64,000 bases of DNA from Pachyseris speciosa (GCA_016490735.1 JAEMWC010000237.1:21001-85000), one strand, 5' to 3'; counted from the first letter of the stretch, positions 24,001-34,560 are shown. Numbers and translations: made by a program. The notes: generated by a model from the sequence alone, not told the origin.

Positions 24001-24949
24001 AAGATACTGGAAAGACTTACACACACAGACACCAGTATAAATCAACATTTGAAAATCAACCTAATTTTATGGTAACTTCAAAACATGCATTTAGGGAATG
24101 AGAAAATACTTTACTCCAAATTTCAGTTGTACGCACAGGCATGCGTGCATATATGGACTCTGTGCTCCTGTCATATTAACAAAAAAACATGATTGATGGA
24201 ACTGCCAAGGAAGCAGAGGCCACTAGGAGGAAAGGGCCCCTCTGATACTGTGTCCCCAACCCCAAACAAAGCCACAATAAATTCACCTTCCTACGCAGCC
24301 CTTCTATATAGGTGGTTTGCAGCCAATCTCTAGAGACACAGATAACAATGGTGAGACGAACAAATCCTGGTTGACGAACAAAAGGAGCTAATGAGAGATG
24401 TATTGTTTACGTCCACCAGCATGGCGGCGATAACCTAACGTGCAAACCACCTATTTGACTCGTCATGCGAAGAAGAGATTTTGTGACGAGCCAAAAGAAG
24501 GCACGCATTGGACAGAAAGCAACTTTCAATCTTCTGTATCTCAAAGAGATCTTTCCGGTAAAAAAAGAAGTTGCCAAGTATAATTAACACAGCTTTACCG
24601 GCCGATCGCGAAATGCGTGAAAATCCTTGACATAAACTTGTTTAACCATTTCCAAATCAGCGATCACCAGAGTGGGTGTACTGCCGAACAAGAACATGCC
24701 AAACACTTCTCCGTACTTCTTGTAGTAGTCATCTATTTGGAGATGGAAGAGACCTTTGTATCTAACAACATCTAGCATGTTCCCGATAAATGGCAGAGGC
24801 GTAGGTCCCGGAACTTTGTCGCCGAAGGTGTTTTTCAGGATGCGAAATGGTGCAATGCCCCAGAAGTAAACAACGAGAATTATGAGGGTAGCGATGAAGA
24901 ACGTCCACCAGTGAGATGCTAACTGCTCGAACAAGTGGATGAAATCCAT
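17576..24949 (-). CDS. cytochrome P450, CYP3A/CYP5-like, five exons, intact (gene A)
   Basis: Haem-thiolate monooxygenase expected to be anchored in the ER. My exon model (minus strand) is 24599-24949, 20407-20607, 19489-19764, 18753-19056 and 17576-17958, all with GT-AG borders. It totals 1515 nt and gives 504 aa, the usual CYP3A length. Residues 14-32 form an N-terminal membrane helix, followed by the proline-rich hinge KVPGPTPLPFIG. The I-helix shows AGYETS (312-317), the K-helix ETLR (E370, R373), then a PERF motif. The haem loop is FGHGPHNCIG, with axial Cys450 and His448 where Arg is usual. The start Met is the one before FIHLFEQL, because its paralogue begins at the same point. The exon 2/exon 3 join is about five residues shorter than vertebrate CYP3A, so a microexon may be missing. 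Substrate unknown. Introns are full of repeats. Confidence 0.9.
20206..20298. mobile_element. short TTAA MITE in P450 intron
   Basis: TTAA at 20202-20205 and 20299-20302 brackets a 93-bp hairpin-like element with ends CCCTTTCC and AAAGGG. The imperfect inner pair is CCTCCCTAAGAGTGA and CCACTTAGGGG. It lies just downstream of exon 2 of gene A, in intron 2. The TTAA/CCC format suggests a piggyBac-type mobiliser. Confidence 0.6.
20868..21148 (-). repeat. tRNA-derived SINE (minus strand)
   Basis: Read on the minus strand, the block starts with a tRNA-like head: an A-box-like GGCACAGTGGTGAGAGCG and a B-box-like GGTTTGATTCC. A body containing GTTGGTTCTCTTCTCTGCTCC follows, and it ends in an ATT/TAA microsatellite at 20840-20880. 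The same body and tail order occurs at 27531-27793 on the plus strand. It sits in intron 1 of P450 gene A. Confidence 0.75.
21735..21832 (-). repeat. tRNA-like head of a second SINE type
   Basis: On the minus strand, TGTTAGCTCAGATGGAAGAG resembles a tRNA A box, and GGTTGGTTAACCCC further on is a degenerate B box. The sequence continuing to about 21410 may be its body, ending near an (ATC)n run at 21397-21410. It is not a functional tRNA: the arms do not fold convincingly. Confidence 0.45.
22085..22296 (-). pseudogene. Penelope-type retroelement C-terminal fragment
   Basis: The minus-strand translation contains GHYLLWDKVKFIEPDPHWY, RRVKEAIHIRLHP and RGIEIPEA followed by a stop. This resembles the segment that follows the GIY-YIG endonuclease in Penelope-like elements. 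Only the tail remains, with no reverse transcriptase. It lies in intron 1 of P450 gene A and abuts a P450 exon relic. Confidence 0.6.
22297..22357 (-). pseudogene. relic of a P450 exon 1
   Basis: About 60 bp match exon 1 of both P450 genes closely. On the minus strand it has GACTACAAGAAGTATGAAGA and GTGTTTGGCATG, corresponding to DDYYKKYGEVFGM of the intact gene but with a 3-bp deletion and a shifted frame upstream. It lies inside intron 1 of gene A, downstream of that gene's own exon 1, so it is a third, decayed P450-derived piece. Confidence 0.65.
22689..23741. mobile_element. Mutator-like (Pack-MULE-like) element carrying a helicase fragment
   Basis: The 9-bp TCTACCCTT occurs at 22680-22688 and again at 23742-23750. 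Between them is a 1053-bp element with long inverted ends of roughly 110-120 bp. The outermost pair is TAGCCTGCATATAAGCTCTTC-like at left and GAAGAGCCTGTATGCAGGCT plus A at right. The inner pair is GGTCTCTGTATGATTTGAG and its complement near 23643-23668. Nine-bp duplications and long TIRs are the Mutator pattern. Instead of a transposase it holds part of a RecQ-like helicase (22877-23158), the arrangement called Pack-MULE in plants. Confidence 0.75.
22877..23158 (+). pseudogene. RecQ-like helicase fragment inside a transposon
   Basis: A 93-codon frame includes EKDVMAELPTAFGKSLVFQL, matching the helicase motif I (Walker A) region of RecQ-like superfamily-2 helicases, usually LPTGFGKS. Here the first Gly is Ala. 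Next come ALKSMD and GGALVIFS, corresponding to the stretch that leads to the ISPL motif (Ia), but the match then fails. No other helicase motif follows. It is a captured, probably non-functional fragment on the plus strand, opposite to the enclosing P450 gene. Confidence 0.65.
24308..24453. mobile_element. short MITE in P450 intron 1
   Basis: Inverted ends ATAGGTGGTTTGCA and TGCAAACCACCTAT delimit about 146 bp. It is absent from the corresponding intron of P450 copy B, where the flanking blocks (the AACTGCCAAGGAAGCAG block and the TTGGACAGAAAGCAA block) lie closer together. So it probably inserted after the gene duplication. Confidence 0.6.
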
Positions 24950-25407
24950 TTTCCTGTAGCGGTGACACTGGCGAAGTGCAGTGTTGGCAGAAAGAAAGAA
25001 ATTGCCTGACACTACAAACGCTCAAGACTGTCAGAGCATCAAGAATTTCTCGTTCCCAGAGCGTGAGCATCAAGTAAAATGTTTTAGAGCGGAAAAACGC
25101 AAAAAGCATGCGCGAACTCCGAATTTGAAAAAATGGCGGCTTTTTAATTTTTTTTTCTCAAAAATCAGCATAGGCCTCTGCAGGCATCCTGGTACACAGC
25201 AATAATTATTCCAGAGAAATAACTAGCTGTACATATACTCTTTTTGTCCTTCAATTTTCTCAACACTTCTTGAACTATAAAAATCGTTTTGAGGTCCTCG
25301 TTTCTCTCGCAGCATGAAAAGAGATCGCTTTCGGCACAGGCTTCCCAAGCTCAAAATTCGACTCTGCATCAGCTTGTTTATAATTATAGAGAATTGTATG
25401 GGAAAGT

Positions 25408-25854
25408 CAGGGGCACCCAACGAGCCAATTCAGTCAAAAGTTGCAGAAAGGCATTTTGAAGTACCTTATGGTTTTTGAAGTTTGTTTGAAGTGATCTTTT
25501 CATAAGCTAGAAGAAGAAAATCTGTTCGGATTTCCTAGCTGAAATTTTAATTGCCCGAAAATTTTAGGGAACAAAATCTTCCTTTGAGAAAATGCAAGCT
25601 GAAATGAACTTTCCACGAACTTTCTAGGGAACTATTTCCTTTCCGAAAGTGCTAGGTGACGTTTTTGGCTGCCAAAAACAGCAGTTACGACCTTTTCGAA
25701 ACCCTCAGGGGCTATGATTTCCCAATTGCGAAAGTTTTAGGCCACATTTCAGTTACGAAAATCCGAGTGCACTCTTTAATCGACGCCGAAAGCACAAGGC
25801 GAATTACCCTCCACCGAACAAATATCTACCGAAACTTGTCGTTGGGTGCCCCTG
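25408..25854. mobile_element. CAGGGGCACCC MITE, copy 2, with 6-bp TSD
   Basis: Same inverted ends as copy 1. GAAAGT flanks it at 25402-25407 and 25855-25860. The intact right arm of the palindrome (about 27062-27072, minus strand GGGAAAGTCGCC) shows the uninterrupted target. It inserted after the palindrome formed or escaped repair between the arms. Confidence 0.88.
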
Positions 25855-25916
25855 GAAAGTCGCCGGTTTGTAAAACAAAATGTGTAAATAACTATCTAAT
25901 CAGAAATAAAGTTTTC

Positions 25917-26262
25917 CTACCTCAAATGTGTCGCGTACTTGTCTCTTGTGCCGATTTTGAAGCCATTCTGACGCCGTTTAGTGAAGTTTTTCGAAATCGT
26001 TGTCTCTCCTTCTAAAAGAAGTAGAAGGCAGACCACTTCATCGATCGCATCAATCGCTGGCCAGACGTCACTCCACAAATCGCTCTCTCCTCGAAAGGAA
26101 AAGTCCCGAATCGCAATAAAACCAACAGTTCCATAAGGCCCAATAAATTTCACTCCATCTACGTGTGCTTCGGCGGTCAAAAGACTCGTTAAGAACGAAA
26201 AATTTGGCTTGAAGTTCGCCTCTTCGGCTTTCCTGATATGCTTGTGACCGACCTCGCGACAA
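25917..26262 (-). other. mirrored ORFs in left palindrome arm
   Basis: Two overlapping minus-strand frames, of 64 and 87 codons, have near-identical partners at 26661-27006 on the plus strand. The 87-codon frame contains GVKFIGPYGTVGFIAIRDF and ends just before TTGAG/GTAGGA, a plausible splice donor. I recognise no domain. They could be a duplicated head-to-head first exon or chance ORFs. Confidence 0.3.
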
Positions 26263-26660
26263 CGGCCGTTAACGCAATGTCAAGTAGCTGGTTTCTGATT
26301 GGTCCATTTGAATTAAGTCACGCGCTGACAACACGACTCTCCATCGGAGGAAAGGTACATTTTGTCGCGAATCAAGTGTCGCACTAGGGCTGCAGCTGGT
26401 TTGTAACCGTTACAGAGTTCACAACTACCAAGCAAATTTAGAACGATAACTATATTATGCTGAAAATCTAATCTTATCGTTCTAAATTTGCTTGATAGTT
26501 GTGAACTCTGTAACGGTTACAAACCAGCTGCAGCCCTAGTGCGACACTTGATTCGCGACAAAATGTACCTTTCCTCCGATGGAGAGTCGTGTTGTCAGCG
26601 CGTGACTTAATTCAAATGGACCAATCAGAAACCAGCTACTTGACATTGCGTTAACGGCCG

Positions 26661-27006
26661 TTGTCGCGAGGTCGGTCACAAGCATATCAGGAAAGCCGAA
26701 GAGGCGAACTTCAAGCCAAATTTTTCGTTCTTCACGAGTCTTTTGACCGCCGAAGCACACGTAGATGGAGTGAAATTTATTGGGCTTTATGGAACTGTTG
26801 GTTTTATTGCGATTCGGGACTTTTCCTTTCGAGGAGAGAGCGATTTGTGGAGTGACGTCTGGCCAGCGATTGATGCGATCGATGAAGTGGTCTGCCTTCT
26901 ACTTCTTTTAGAAGGAGAGACAACGATTTCGAAAAACTTCACTAAACGGCGTCAGAATGGCTTCAAAATCGGCACAAGAGACAAGTACGCGACACATTTG
27001 AGGTAG
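26661..27006 (+). other. mirrored ORFs in right palindrome arm
   Basis: Partner of 25917-26262. The frames differ by His for Asn and Leu for Pro at single positions, indicating very recent duplication or gene conversion between arms. The same TTGAG/GTAGGA donor-like site follows. Function unknown. Confidence 0.3.
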
Positions 27007-27530
27007 GAAAACTTTATTTCTGATAAGATAGTTATTGACACATTTTTTTTACAAACCGGCGACTTTCCCATACAATTCTCTATATAAACAAGCTGATGCA
27101 GAGTCGAATTTTGAGCTTGGGAAGCCTGTGCTTTCGGAAGCACATTATTGTCATGGGTCGGTTAACAAAATGTAGCTAGCTAAGCAAACTGCTGAATATC
27201 TAAGGTCGAGAGCTCAACTGAAGGTAGGGAAAGAGTCAGTCTTCATTTTCTGAGTTTGCCAAAGTATCTCGTTTTTTGCCAGAGCGGGTTTTTAAATTGT
27301 TACGCAAAAATTTAATTCATTCGTTCTTGCTGTTAAGTAATTAACGCTGGGCGACATTTGCCTGCATTGAGGTTTTACATCATGGAAATCCCTTTTAACA
27401 TATGAAACCCACGAAGAGCAAAATTATAATCTTTCAGATATATTTTAAGACTGCTGTAGTTTGATTTTATCACGTGTTAATCAAGTAACAAAACAAACAA
27501 ACAAGCATTAAACAAGTTAAGATAAGGGAG

Positions 27531-27616
27531 ATCAGGGATGGCGCAGTGGTGAGAGCACTCGCCTTCCACCCATGTGGCCCGGGTTCGATTCCCGGACTCG
27601 GCGTCATATGTGGGTT

Positions 27617-27660
<44 letters not shown>

Positions 27661-27793
27661 CGGGTTCTCCGGTTTTCTCCTCTCCACAAAAACCAACATT
27701 TCCAAATTCCAATTTCATCTGCTTGTAAAGCGCATTTGATCATATACACATGGAAAATGCGCTATATAAGTTCTAAATTATTATTATTATTAT
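27531..27793 (+). repeat. tRNA-derived SINE (plus strand)
   Basis: Starts with GATGGCGCAGTGGTGAGAGC (A box region) and GGTTCGATTCC (perfect B box) about 30 bp later. A body with TTGGTTCTCTTCTCTGCTCC and CCGGTTTTCTCC follows, and it ends in a (TTA)n microsatellite at about 27775-27800. This is the classic RNA polymerase III SINE layout, and it is the same family as the minus-strand copy at 20868-21148. Confidence 0.85.
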
Positions 27794-27833
27794 TATTATA
27801 ATGTTCCTACGGCGTGTAACAAAGGGCAACCCT

Positions 27834-29068
27834 AAAATATGGAATCCGGAATCCGGAATCCGGAAACCAGAAATCCGAAACCGGAAACTATAACCGGGAA
27901 ATAGAGCTGTAATCAGGATAAGTCATATTGAAATGAAAAATGTTCTCTGGTTAAAAAGATTAAAAACATAAACTTTCGGCCATCAGTCTATAGCTTTTAA
28001 CGAATGAAAAATGTAGCGCGCGAACGGAAATCGTCGACGCTGATAATAACTCAAAACCGTTGCCTAGGCAATACTCCATTTTATTGTAATTAGACCTCAT
28101 TTACATTTTTGTGTTTTTATTCTCAAAAAATTTTTGCACCTTTTTCGTATATATTTCCGTTCGCGCGCTACATTTTTCATTCGTTAAAGGCTATAGACTG
28201 ATAACCAAAAGCTTATGTGTTTTACTCTTTTTAACCAGCGAACGTATTTTGATTTCAGTTATTTATGTCTATAATATTTCAGGCGTTAGAAATTTGTATG
28301 GTAGTCTTTACACTAGGCTGTTAAGTAAGACTTATAAGGAGCTGCTAGTTTTACTTTTCCGAAATATGTGTGTGAAGGCTTAAGCAAAATCTTAAGTCAC
28401 TTTACTTTGGAACTCATTCTAGTCGGAAAATTGAAATGATTCAAGAAAGTTTCAAGTGACTTGAAACTTGTGGTTTCTTGAGCTTTGAGGCGGACAAAGC
28501 CAGCTGTAAGTCAATCTATAATCATATAACTTAAGTTATATGTTGAAGGAAAACCGTTACTTGTGTGTGAAGCGTTAAATTCGAAAAATTTACTTGAAAT
28601 ATCAAAAAAATTACTTGACTTGAAATATTCCTAAGTTGACTTTTTCTCTAGTGTAAACGTTACCATAAAATAAAATTGTCCTGTATGTGTGTGTGATCGT
28701 TTCGATCCGTCGGCGTGTTACACACGAATTTTGTATGTGAGTTCTTATTACCCACTAATGAGAAATCATTGTTCCCACGGTGATTTTGACAAGGAAAGAC
28801 TCCGTGCAGAAAAAAATTAAAACTTCTTAGTCGCTCAGATGACGTTTACAACTCAGTACAGACAAATTAGTGACTAGCTACAATAAGTCTACAACCAAAA
28901 CTCTTCAAAAGATTTCAGTAATGTAAGGCAATTTTGCCTTTTGTGAAATCAAGTTTTTCCTTTTTTCCGAATATAGTTTCCGGATTCCGGATTCCGGATT
29001 CCGGATTCCAGATTTCGGATTCCGGATTCCGGTTTCCGGTTTCCGGATTCCATGTTTTAGGGTTGCCC
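27834..29068. mobile_element. TIR element with subterminal ATTCCGG arrays
   Basis: Inverted ends GGGCAACCCTAAAATATGGA (left) and GGTTGCCC preceded by CCATGTTTTA (right) enclose 1.2 kb. Immediately inside both ends lie short tandem arrays of ATCCGGA or TTCCGGAT (27842-27896 and 28975-29050). A further inverted pair forms a large inner hairpin (27946-28240). No transposase ORF is seen. No convincing target duplication. Confidence 0.6.
27946..28240. repeat. inner inverted repeat
   Basis: Arms of about 90 bp are inverted around 28100. They include GAATGAAAAATGTAGCGCGC on the left and GCGCGCTACATTTTTCATTC on the right, and CAGTCTATAGC and GCTATAGACTG. It may be a nested MITE within the 27834-29068 element. 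Confidence 0.65.
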
Positions 29069-29087
29069 GATTTTATACGGTGTGGGC

Positions 29088-30128
29088 CGGCGTCGACCAA
29101 ACCAGGATCGGATCGGATCGGATCGGATCGGATCGGATCGGATCGGATTATGGATCTGATTGGATCACGGATCGGATCGGATCACGGATGGGAAAAGAGT
29201 AATAAACAAAAAGTATATTACAATGAACATTGGAGAAATGCTGACATATTGTGACATATTGCGTGACATATTGGAGCTTAGGCCCTACTGAAAGTAGGCT
29301 TTTGTACATTATGCTAGCATTTTTTCGAGCATTTTAGTGAGGCAAAAGCATTGAGCATTATTCGAGCATTTTAGTGGCATTTTCCCGGAAATTAATTTTT
29401 TTCCGATAAACTAAAAAAGAAATTTTTTTTTTAGAGGAAATGAAGACTAAAACTCAAAATTCATAGATGATTTCGAGGATTATGTTTTTTTGGCTGTATT
29501 TATGAACTTGTATACGTTGTTGTTGTTACTTGAAACACTTTTTGTAAGTGTGAACAGTTAACACCATGTTAAAAGCTTTGAAATAATTAAAAAACCGTTT
29601 GTATAATGAGCATTATCCGAGCATTTTAGTGGCTTTTTTTGGGAAGACCGAGCATTTTAGTGGGAAAATTGGAGCATTAAGGTGGAGCATTTTAGTGGGG
29701 AAACCAAAGCATAATGTACAAAAGCCTAACTGAAAGTGATTTCCCGACATGTAGTCTCCTTCACGGCTGTCGCCATGGACGAAAGCAAGCGGAAGGGACG
29801 CATTATTTTATCATTCAGTTATAATTTCTTTTTTTAATATCATCTCACGTGTTTATTTACTTTTTCTATATTTGATATTATTTTAGCAAGGGCAAGAGAA
29901 GAGACGAAAAACGTGGTGGGGAGTAACGTTTTTTAGATGTGACGATTAAAGTGTAGTGTACGCGAGCGATTTATTTAGTTAAATCCATGTTGGCTTCTTT
30001 TATGAACTCGCTCAGCTCCTCATAACCTAAATCGCAATTATTACACGCCAAATAATTTGGGCCTTCTAGTTGTGAAATCATCACGATCCGTGATCCTATC
30101 CGATCCGATCCTGATTTTGTCGACGCCG
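29088..30128. mobile_element. TIR element with GATCG pentamer arrays and 10-bp TSD
   Basis: CGGTGTGGGC occurs at 29078-29087 and 30129-30138, flanking inverted ends CGGCGTCGAC and GTCGACGCCG. Inside each end comes CAGGATCGGATCGG, expanded at left into a GGATC pentamer run (about 29103-29150) and short at right (30090-30112). A duplication of about 10 bp is in the Mutator range. A 434-bp element is nested at 29295-29728. No transposase is visible. Confidence 0.7.
29295..29728. mobile_element. 434-bp hAT-like MITE with 8-bp TSD
   Basis: ACTGAAAG at 29287-29294 is repeated at 29729-29736. The inverted ends are TAGGCTTTTGTACATTATGC and GCATAATGTACAAAAGCCTA. The motif GAGCATTTTAGTG recurs at least five times in the subterminal parts, as expected for transposase binding sites. 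It is younger than the element around it. Confidence 0.8.
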
Positions 30129-31270
30129 CGGTGTGGGCAGCATTCACTGAACACGCTCGCTCGGGATCGGGAACTTGTCGCATTGTCTACTGTATTTCTT
30201 CAGAGAATTTCAGCTTGGCATAAACCGTATACACTGAGTTTAAGTCCCAACACACAGCCAAAGTACGAAAGTCATTTTTTGTTTAACTTCACCAATGAGT
30301 GTTTATCGATACTCAAGTTTGTTTTTGTTGTGGACTGAATTTCACAAAATTTTCAGCAGTATAGCCAGAATTAAACTGTTCGTTGGAAAAATATGTTAAG
30401 TAACCAACACCTATTATTCCCAGCTCGTATTATTGCCTTTTCTGGTGTTTGCTTCGCTATGAATTCAGGAGTGCATTGTCCTCCCACATCACCCAACGTT
30501 CTTTTAAAACTTTGCAAACTACGAGAGCAGCTTAAGGTGGCTCTATATAGTATTTTACAAAGCTTTGGATATTACATATGCATAAATAATTTCTCCCATG
30601 GCAAATGTTTATCACATAGCACTCGTTAGAAGGTCAATAATAAAAACCTACAGCCTTGGACTACGTTTGGAAGACTCTTTCAGAACCTTTATGTTGTTGC
30701 TATGGCAACTACTGATAGAAATGCTTGGCTTGTTTTTTGAACCTACCTGACTTCTAGATGGTGTTTCTAGGTTTCGACACGGTGAATTTTCTTTGTTTTG
30801 GGGGAAACAGAGTAAACATACAAGGAGTTTCAACTGACAAAGCTACAAGAAAATCTGTACATAACTTTCGGAGGAATTCGCAATTTTTGTTTTTGAAGCG
30901 TATTACATTAATGTATGTATAAAATTCGATGATTTTTTCCTAACAGCGAGAAAAAGAAAAATCCTATCCATGTGTAAATTTAAAAAAAAATTCACCGTCT
31001 GGAACGCGCCCAATATGCGTTTTTGGATCACTCAAAAACCTTTGTTTTTCGTGACGTCATCAAAGTAGAAATTCTTCAAGTTACGGTACTGCGCATGCTC
31101 CCGCTTCGCTTTCCTCGCACGTGCCAGTTGAGTAGTTAAGAAGTGGAAGCTTCTTTTCCCCACTACGGCGAAAAGTATACCTAAGTGTTGTAATACTTAT
31201 GGAAATGCGTTTTAACTTGTGGTTTCATCCGCTGCTTTGAAGTGTTCAACGATCTTGGCTAAAATACGGG

Positions 31271-33898
31271 TTATTTTGTCACTCGCGGGGCCTTGCTAGT
31301 TGTTGAAGATGGCGGCAGAGACAATATTCCAACAAGCCCTTTTGCTCCGAACTTCTCGTAAACGTTCCTAAGATCTCGATATGAAATGCCACTTCCGGCT
31401 ATTTTTGCAGCAATCGGTTGCTTGATGGGGAATCCCGCGTTTGTTGGATGATAAAGAGTTCCTCGGAACGTCTGCAGGAGTTCGTAGCGACGATCAAGGT
31501 ATTTCATGTCGTTTTCTGCGTATAGTGCTGTTGACATGTTTTCTGTCAACATGTCCTCTGAAATGTTCAAACGGGAGTCAAAGACTATTCTTCTTAAAGC
31601 TCTAACATCCTCCATTGCATCGTGTGCGGGGAAAGGTTCATGGAAAAGTGTCTGATAAATGGATTGTTGATTTAATTTAACTGTGGAACCATCTGATAAG
31701 ACCAGAGAGGAATGTTTACGTTTGACTAAGTTCTTCATCGCAGGGAGAGTGTCGGAGAAGAAAACGTTAAGACAGGAAAGTTTCTCACAAAGGTGATGTC
31801 CATTTTGACGAAGAAGGGTTGGAGTATCGAAAACTTGAGAGTTGTGCCCGATTAAAACAGTATAAATATTATTATCGCTTTTCACACGCCTGACAGTTTT
31901 CTCTAACTAGGTTAGAAAATTTTCCAGTGACTTTCCAAGTGACACAGTTTCGACTGGTTGATTGTCTTTGAACAGGGTCCTGACGCCTCTGACTGTTCGG
32001 ACACTTAAACCATTTACCCTTGTAGCATGAACATCTACATCCCTCGAAGGCAATATATAGTCGTTAAAACAGTGCAAACCTGATTGATCAACTGCTGAAA
32101 GTTGACATATTTCTGCGGTTTTTCCAGACGTGTTTGTTTCACTATCGTAAATGACGAAATTGTAAACATTGTTTCTGTCATGAGGAAATTTCTTTGCCAC
32201 TGGTCTGATGGTTAATTCAGGAATGCACGTTTCAAAGTTTTTCAGCTCCTCACTTGAAATTTTCAAATTGATGATGTCGAATTCTTGGATCAGTTTGGTA
32301 GAATTGTTTGGATCAAGGTTAAGTCCTATTCCACTCTGGTATGTGTTTCCTTCCTTAGCTTGTTTTTTACCATCAAGATTTAACTTCTGCTTATGTAGTT
32401 GAGCTCTTCGGCGTTTGAAATTGATGCTGTTTTTTCTTAGTTTGTCTTGGGTAGCCTTGTGATCCATCTTTTCAATGTAGCTGATATAGTGTATACCAGG
32501 TTCAATATTGAGCCTCTCAAGTGTTTGGCTTATGTACTGATATCCAAGGTTTACTTGCGAGATGCCACAGGCCACGCGGAAGTCATTACTTTTACTTGCA
32601 CCATAGTATCTAATTTTGGGATTTTTTGAGCCTATAACACTGTTTAGGGCTTCATTTCTCTGCGAATTTGCCCCAGGTGATAACTTTGCAACTACTATGT
32701 CAGTACAATATTCATCAAAAATTCTCTCCAAAGCTTTCCTTAAGTCGTCACCAAAGAGATCTTTGCCATAGGGTAAGTCAGAGTGTTTATAGTTAATAGG
32801 GTCTTTCTTGGCACCACACCAGGACTCATTGCAATTTTTGTGGTTTCCAAACGAATGTGGTAGAATGCTTTTTAAGGATTTTTGAAGGGCTGATGGATTT
32901 CCCTTATTTTGAGACACACTATAAGTAAAACATTTGACCAGGTAGTTGATAACTTTCTGTGAGAGAGTTGATGAATTTACAAATTTCCCACGTTGGCTTA
33001 GGTTATACAACCTTGTAGTTAGTGATCTTTTGGCATGCACAATGTCTGTCCACTTTTCTACAGGATAAGGGACCTTCTCTTTTATATGTGCAGCTGTTGT
33101 GGAGTCTTCATCCCCGACATAAACAGATAGTTTGACATTAGAATTTAGGCTTTCAGTAAACAAATGGGCTGCCGCCATAGGCTCCATTGCTTTTGATGAT
33201 GCTGTATGATTGAGTCGACAATTGTGTTGCTTGGCTTCTTTTCCAGTATTTTTAACATTCGTGTAAACCCTGCAGGATTTTTTTCTTGTAGTATAATCCA
33301 TAACCTTGCCATAAGTTAAACCCATGACTGCAGCATGGCCGGTTGATGAGTTATGCCCCTTTCCCTGTTGTTGCCAACCCATGTCATACGAGCAGGGGAT
33401 ATTGATGCAGCCTTGGTCATCTGCTTTTACACCCTTTTTGATGGCAGCATTTCTTTCTTCTGACATTGCAGTTTTGCAACTTTTCTTTGTTACTTGCTCT
33501 ACTGCATGCCCAATCTCATTTTCTCTACTCTTGAAAGTTACTGGATTCATAGAGGGAATATTTAATGTACACAGTAAATTATTTAGGTGGGTTTCACCGA
33601 TTCCTGTATGTAGACACCCAAGAACAGCTCTTGAATTAACATCATGACTGAGAGGACCTCTTTGACCACTCCTGTGTTCACTGGAGGTCTTGACAACATT
33701 TTCTGTACCACACACTGCACAGATAACTGAGAGCACTGAGGCTAACCCACATTTTTTTTCTGCTGTTATGTTCCACAATGACAAATTTGCTGAAAATGAA
33801 GTGACAATATTGATACTAAGGAAAATCTGATACTTTGTTCTGGCAGTGTGTCTTGGAATAAATGAGCACAAGTAAGTTTTTGCAAAACTTAACAACAT
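31271..33898 (-). pseudogene. Mutator-like DDE transposase fused to DEDDh exonuclease, in-frame stop
   Basis: The first 663 codons hold a Cys-x2-Cys pair (C60/C63), then KRGPL-like SGQRGPL and a conserved transposase core. Likely catalytic residues are D172 (CSYDMGWQ), D263/D265 (VGDEDST), H288 and E416 (NSQRNEALNS). From about residue 580 comes exonuclease motif I, YDSETN (D585, E587). A TAG stop (31907-31909) then interrupts the frame, after which the same frame continues. It shows motif II, HNSQVFDTP, and motif III, HDAMEDVRAL, and ends at 31271. All DEDDh residues are present. About 875 codons are expected in total. A single nonsense change or stop readthrough would explain the break. The second part's first in-frame Met-like start is only GTG, so independent translation is unlikely. 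Confidence 0.8.
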
Positions 33899-34560
33899 TT
33901 CACAAATGCAGTGAATGCAATTTGTGGTCTGTGGAAAATTTACAACTGCTTGTTTGTTCCAAATTTACCAAAAACATTAATGTTGCTAACAACAGACATA
34001 CAAATGTGTGATGCTTGGTATAGGGTAAGGGTAAGGGTTTCAGAACTTGCCCGAAACTTTAAGGACCAACCCCAGACTTTTTATGGCTGATTGCATATGA
34101 GAAGTTTTGTAATGTATTAAAGATATCCATGTATAATCAATGTCATAATTGTTCTTTGGAAACCTGTTAATTTTATAGCCTCAAACTTGTGTGTACTTGT
34201 CATTAAAAACAGAGACTTCATTTTGACTTTTCTCTAGTGTTAATTTTCTTCAGGCAGAAAAATGTTTCTTCTCACCTGCTTTACAGTGCTGGCAACATTT
34301 CAATGAACTTCTCAAAACATCCAAGTCCATAATTCTACTTCCATGTGGAATGCAATTTTCCTTCTTTGTTTGTTTCTGATAAAAATTCAAAACTTGTACG
34401 TTTCAATGGTAATTATATTATTAGGTTGTAGCTGTAACAAAACATTATTTGTTGCAGTTTTAATATGAACTGTCAAAATTTTCAGGTCTAATCGTATCGA
34501 CGAGATAATTTGCTATGAACTACCTATGGTATAATACAAAAGTTCAAATTGAGAACTATT

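Larger units (their letters stand above)
25332..27138. repeat. giant near-perfect palindrome
   Basis: The left arm (25332-26449) and right arm (26474-27138) are inverted copies separated by a 24-bp spacer. The left arm contains a MITE plus its duplicated target (453 bp); without it both arms are 665 bp. Translations of the two arms differ at only about two residues per about 60-90 aa. Each arm includes ATTGG/CCAAT boxes and reading frames of 64-87 codons that mirror each other. It is not a retroviral or gene structure I recognise. Confidence 0.9.

Noticed and set aside
24762..25109. 115-aa minus-strand ORF
   Set aside because: It overlaps P450 exon 1 in another frame and extends into its 5' flank.
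27540..27612. Functional tRNA gene
   Set aside because: A and B boxes are present, but the arms do not pair as a tRNA and the SINE body and microsatellite tail follow.
27470..27749. Three overlapping ORFs at 27470-27749
   Set aside because: They span the tRNA-derived SINE; the sequence is explained by the A box, B box and SINE body.
34018..34040. Interstitial telomere repeat around GGGTAAGGGTAAGGGTTTC
   Set aside because: Only about three degenerate units, and not TTAGGG; too short to call.
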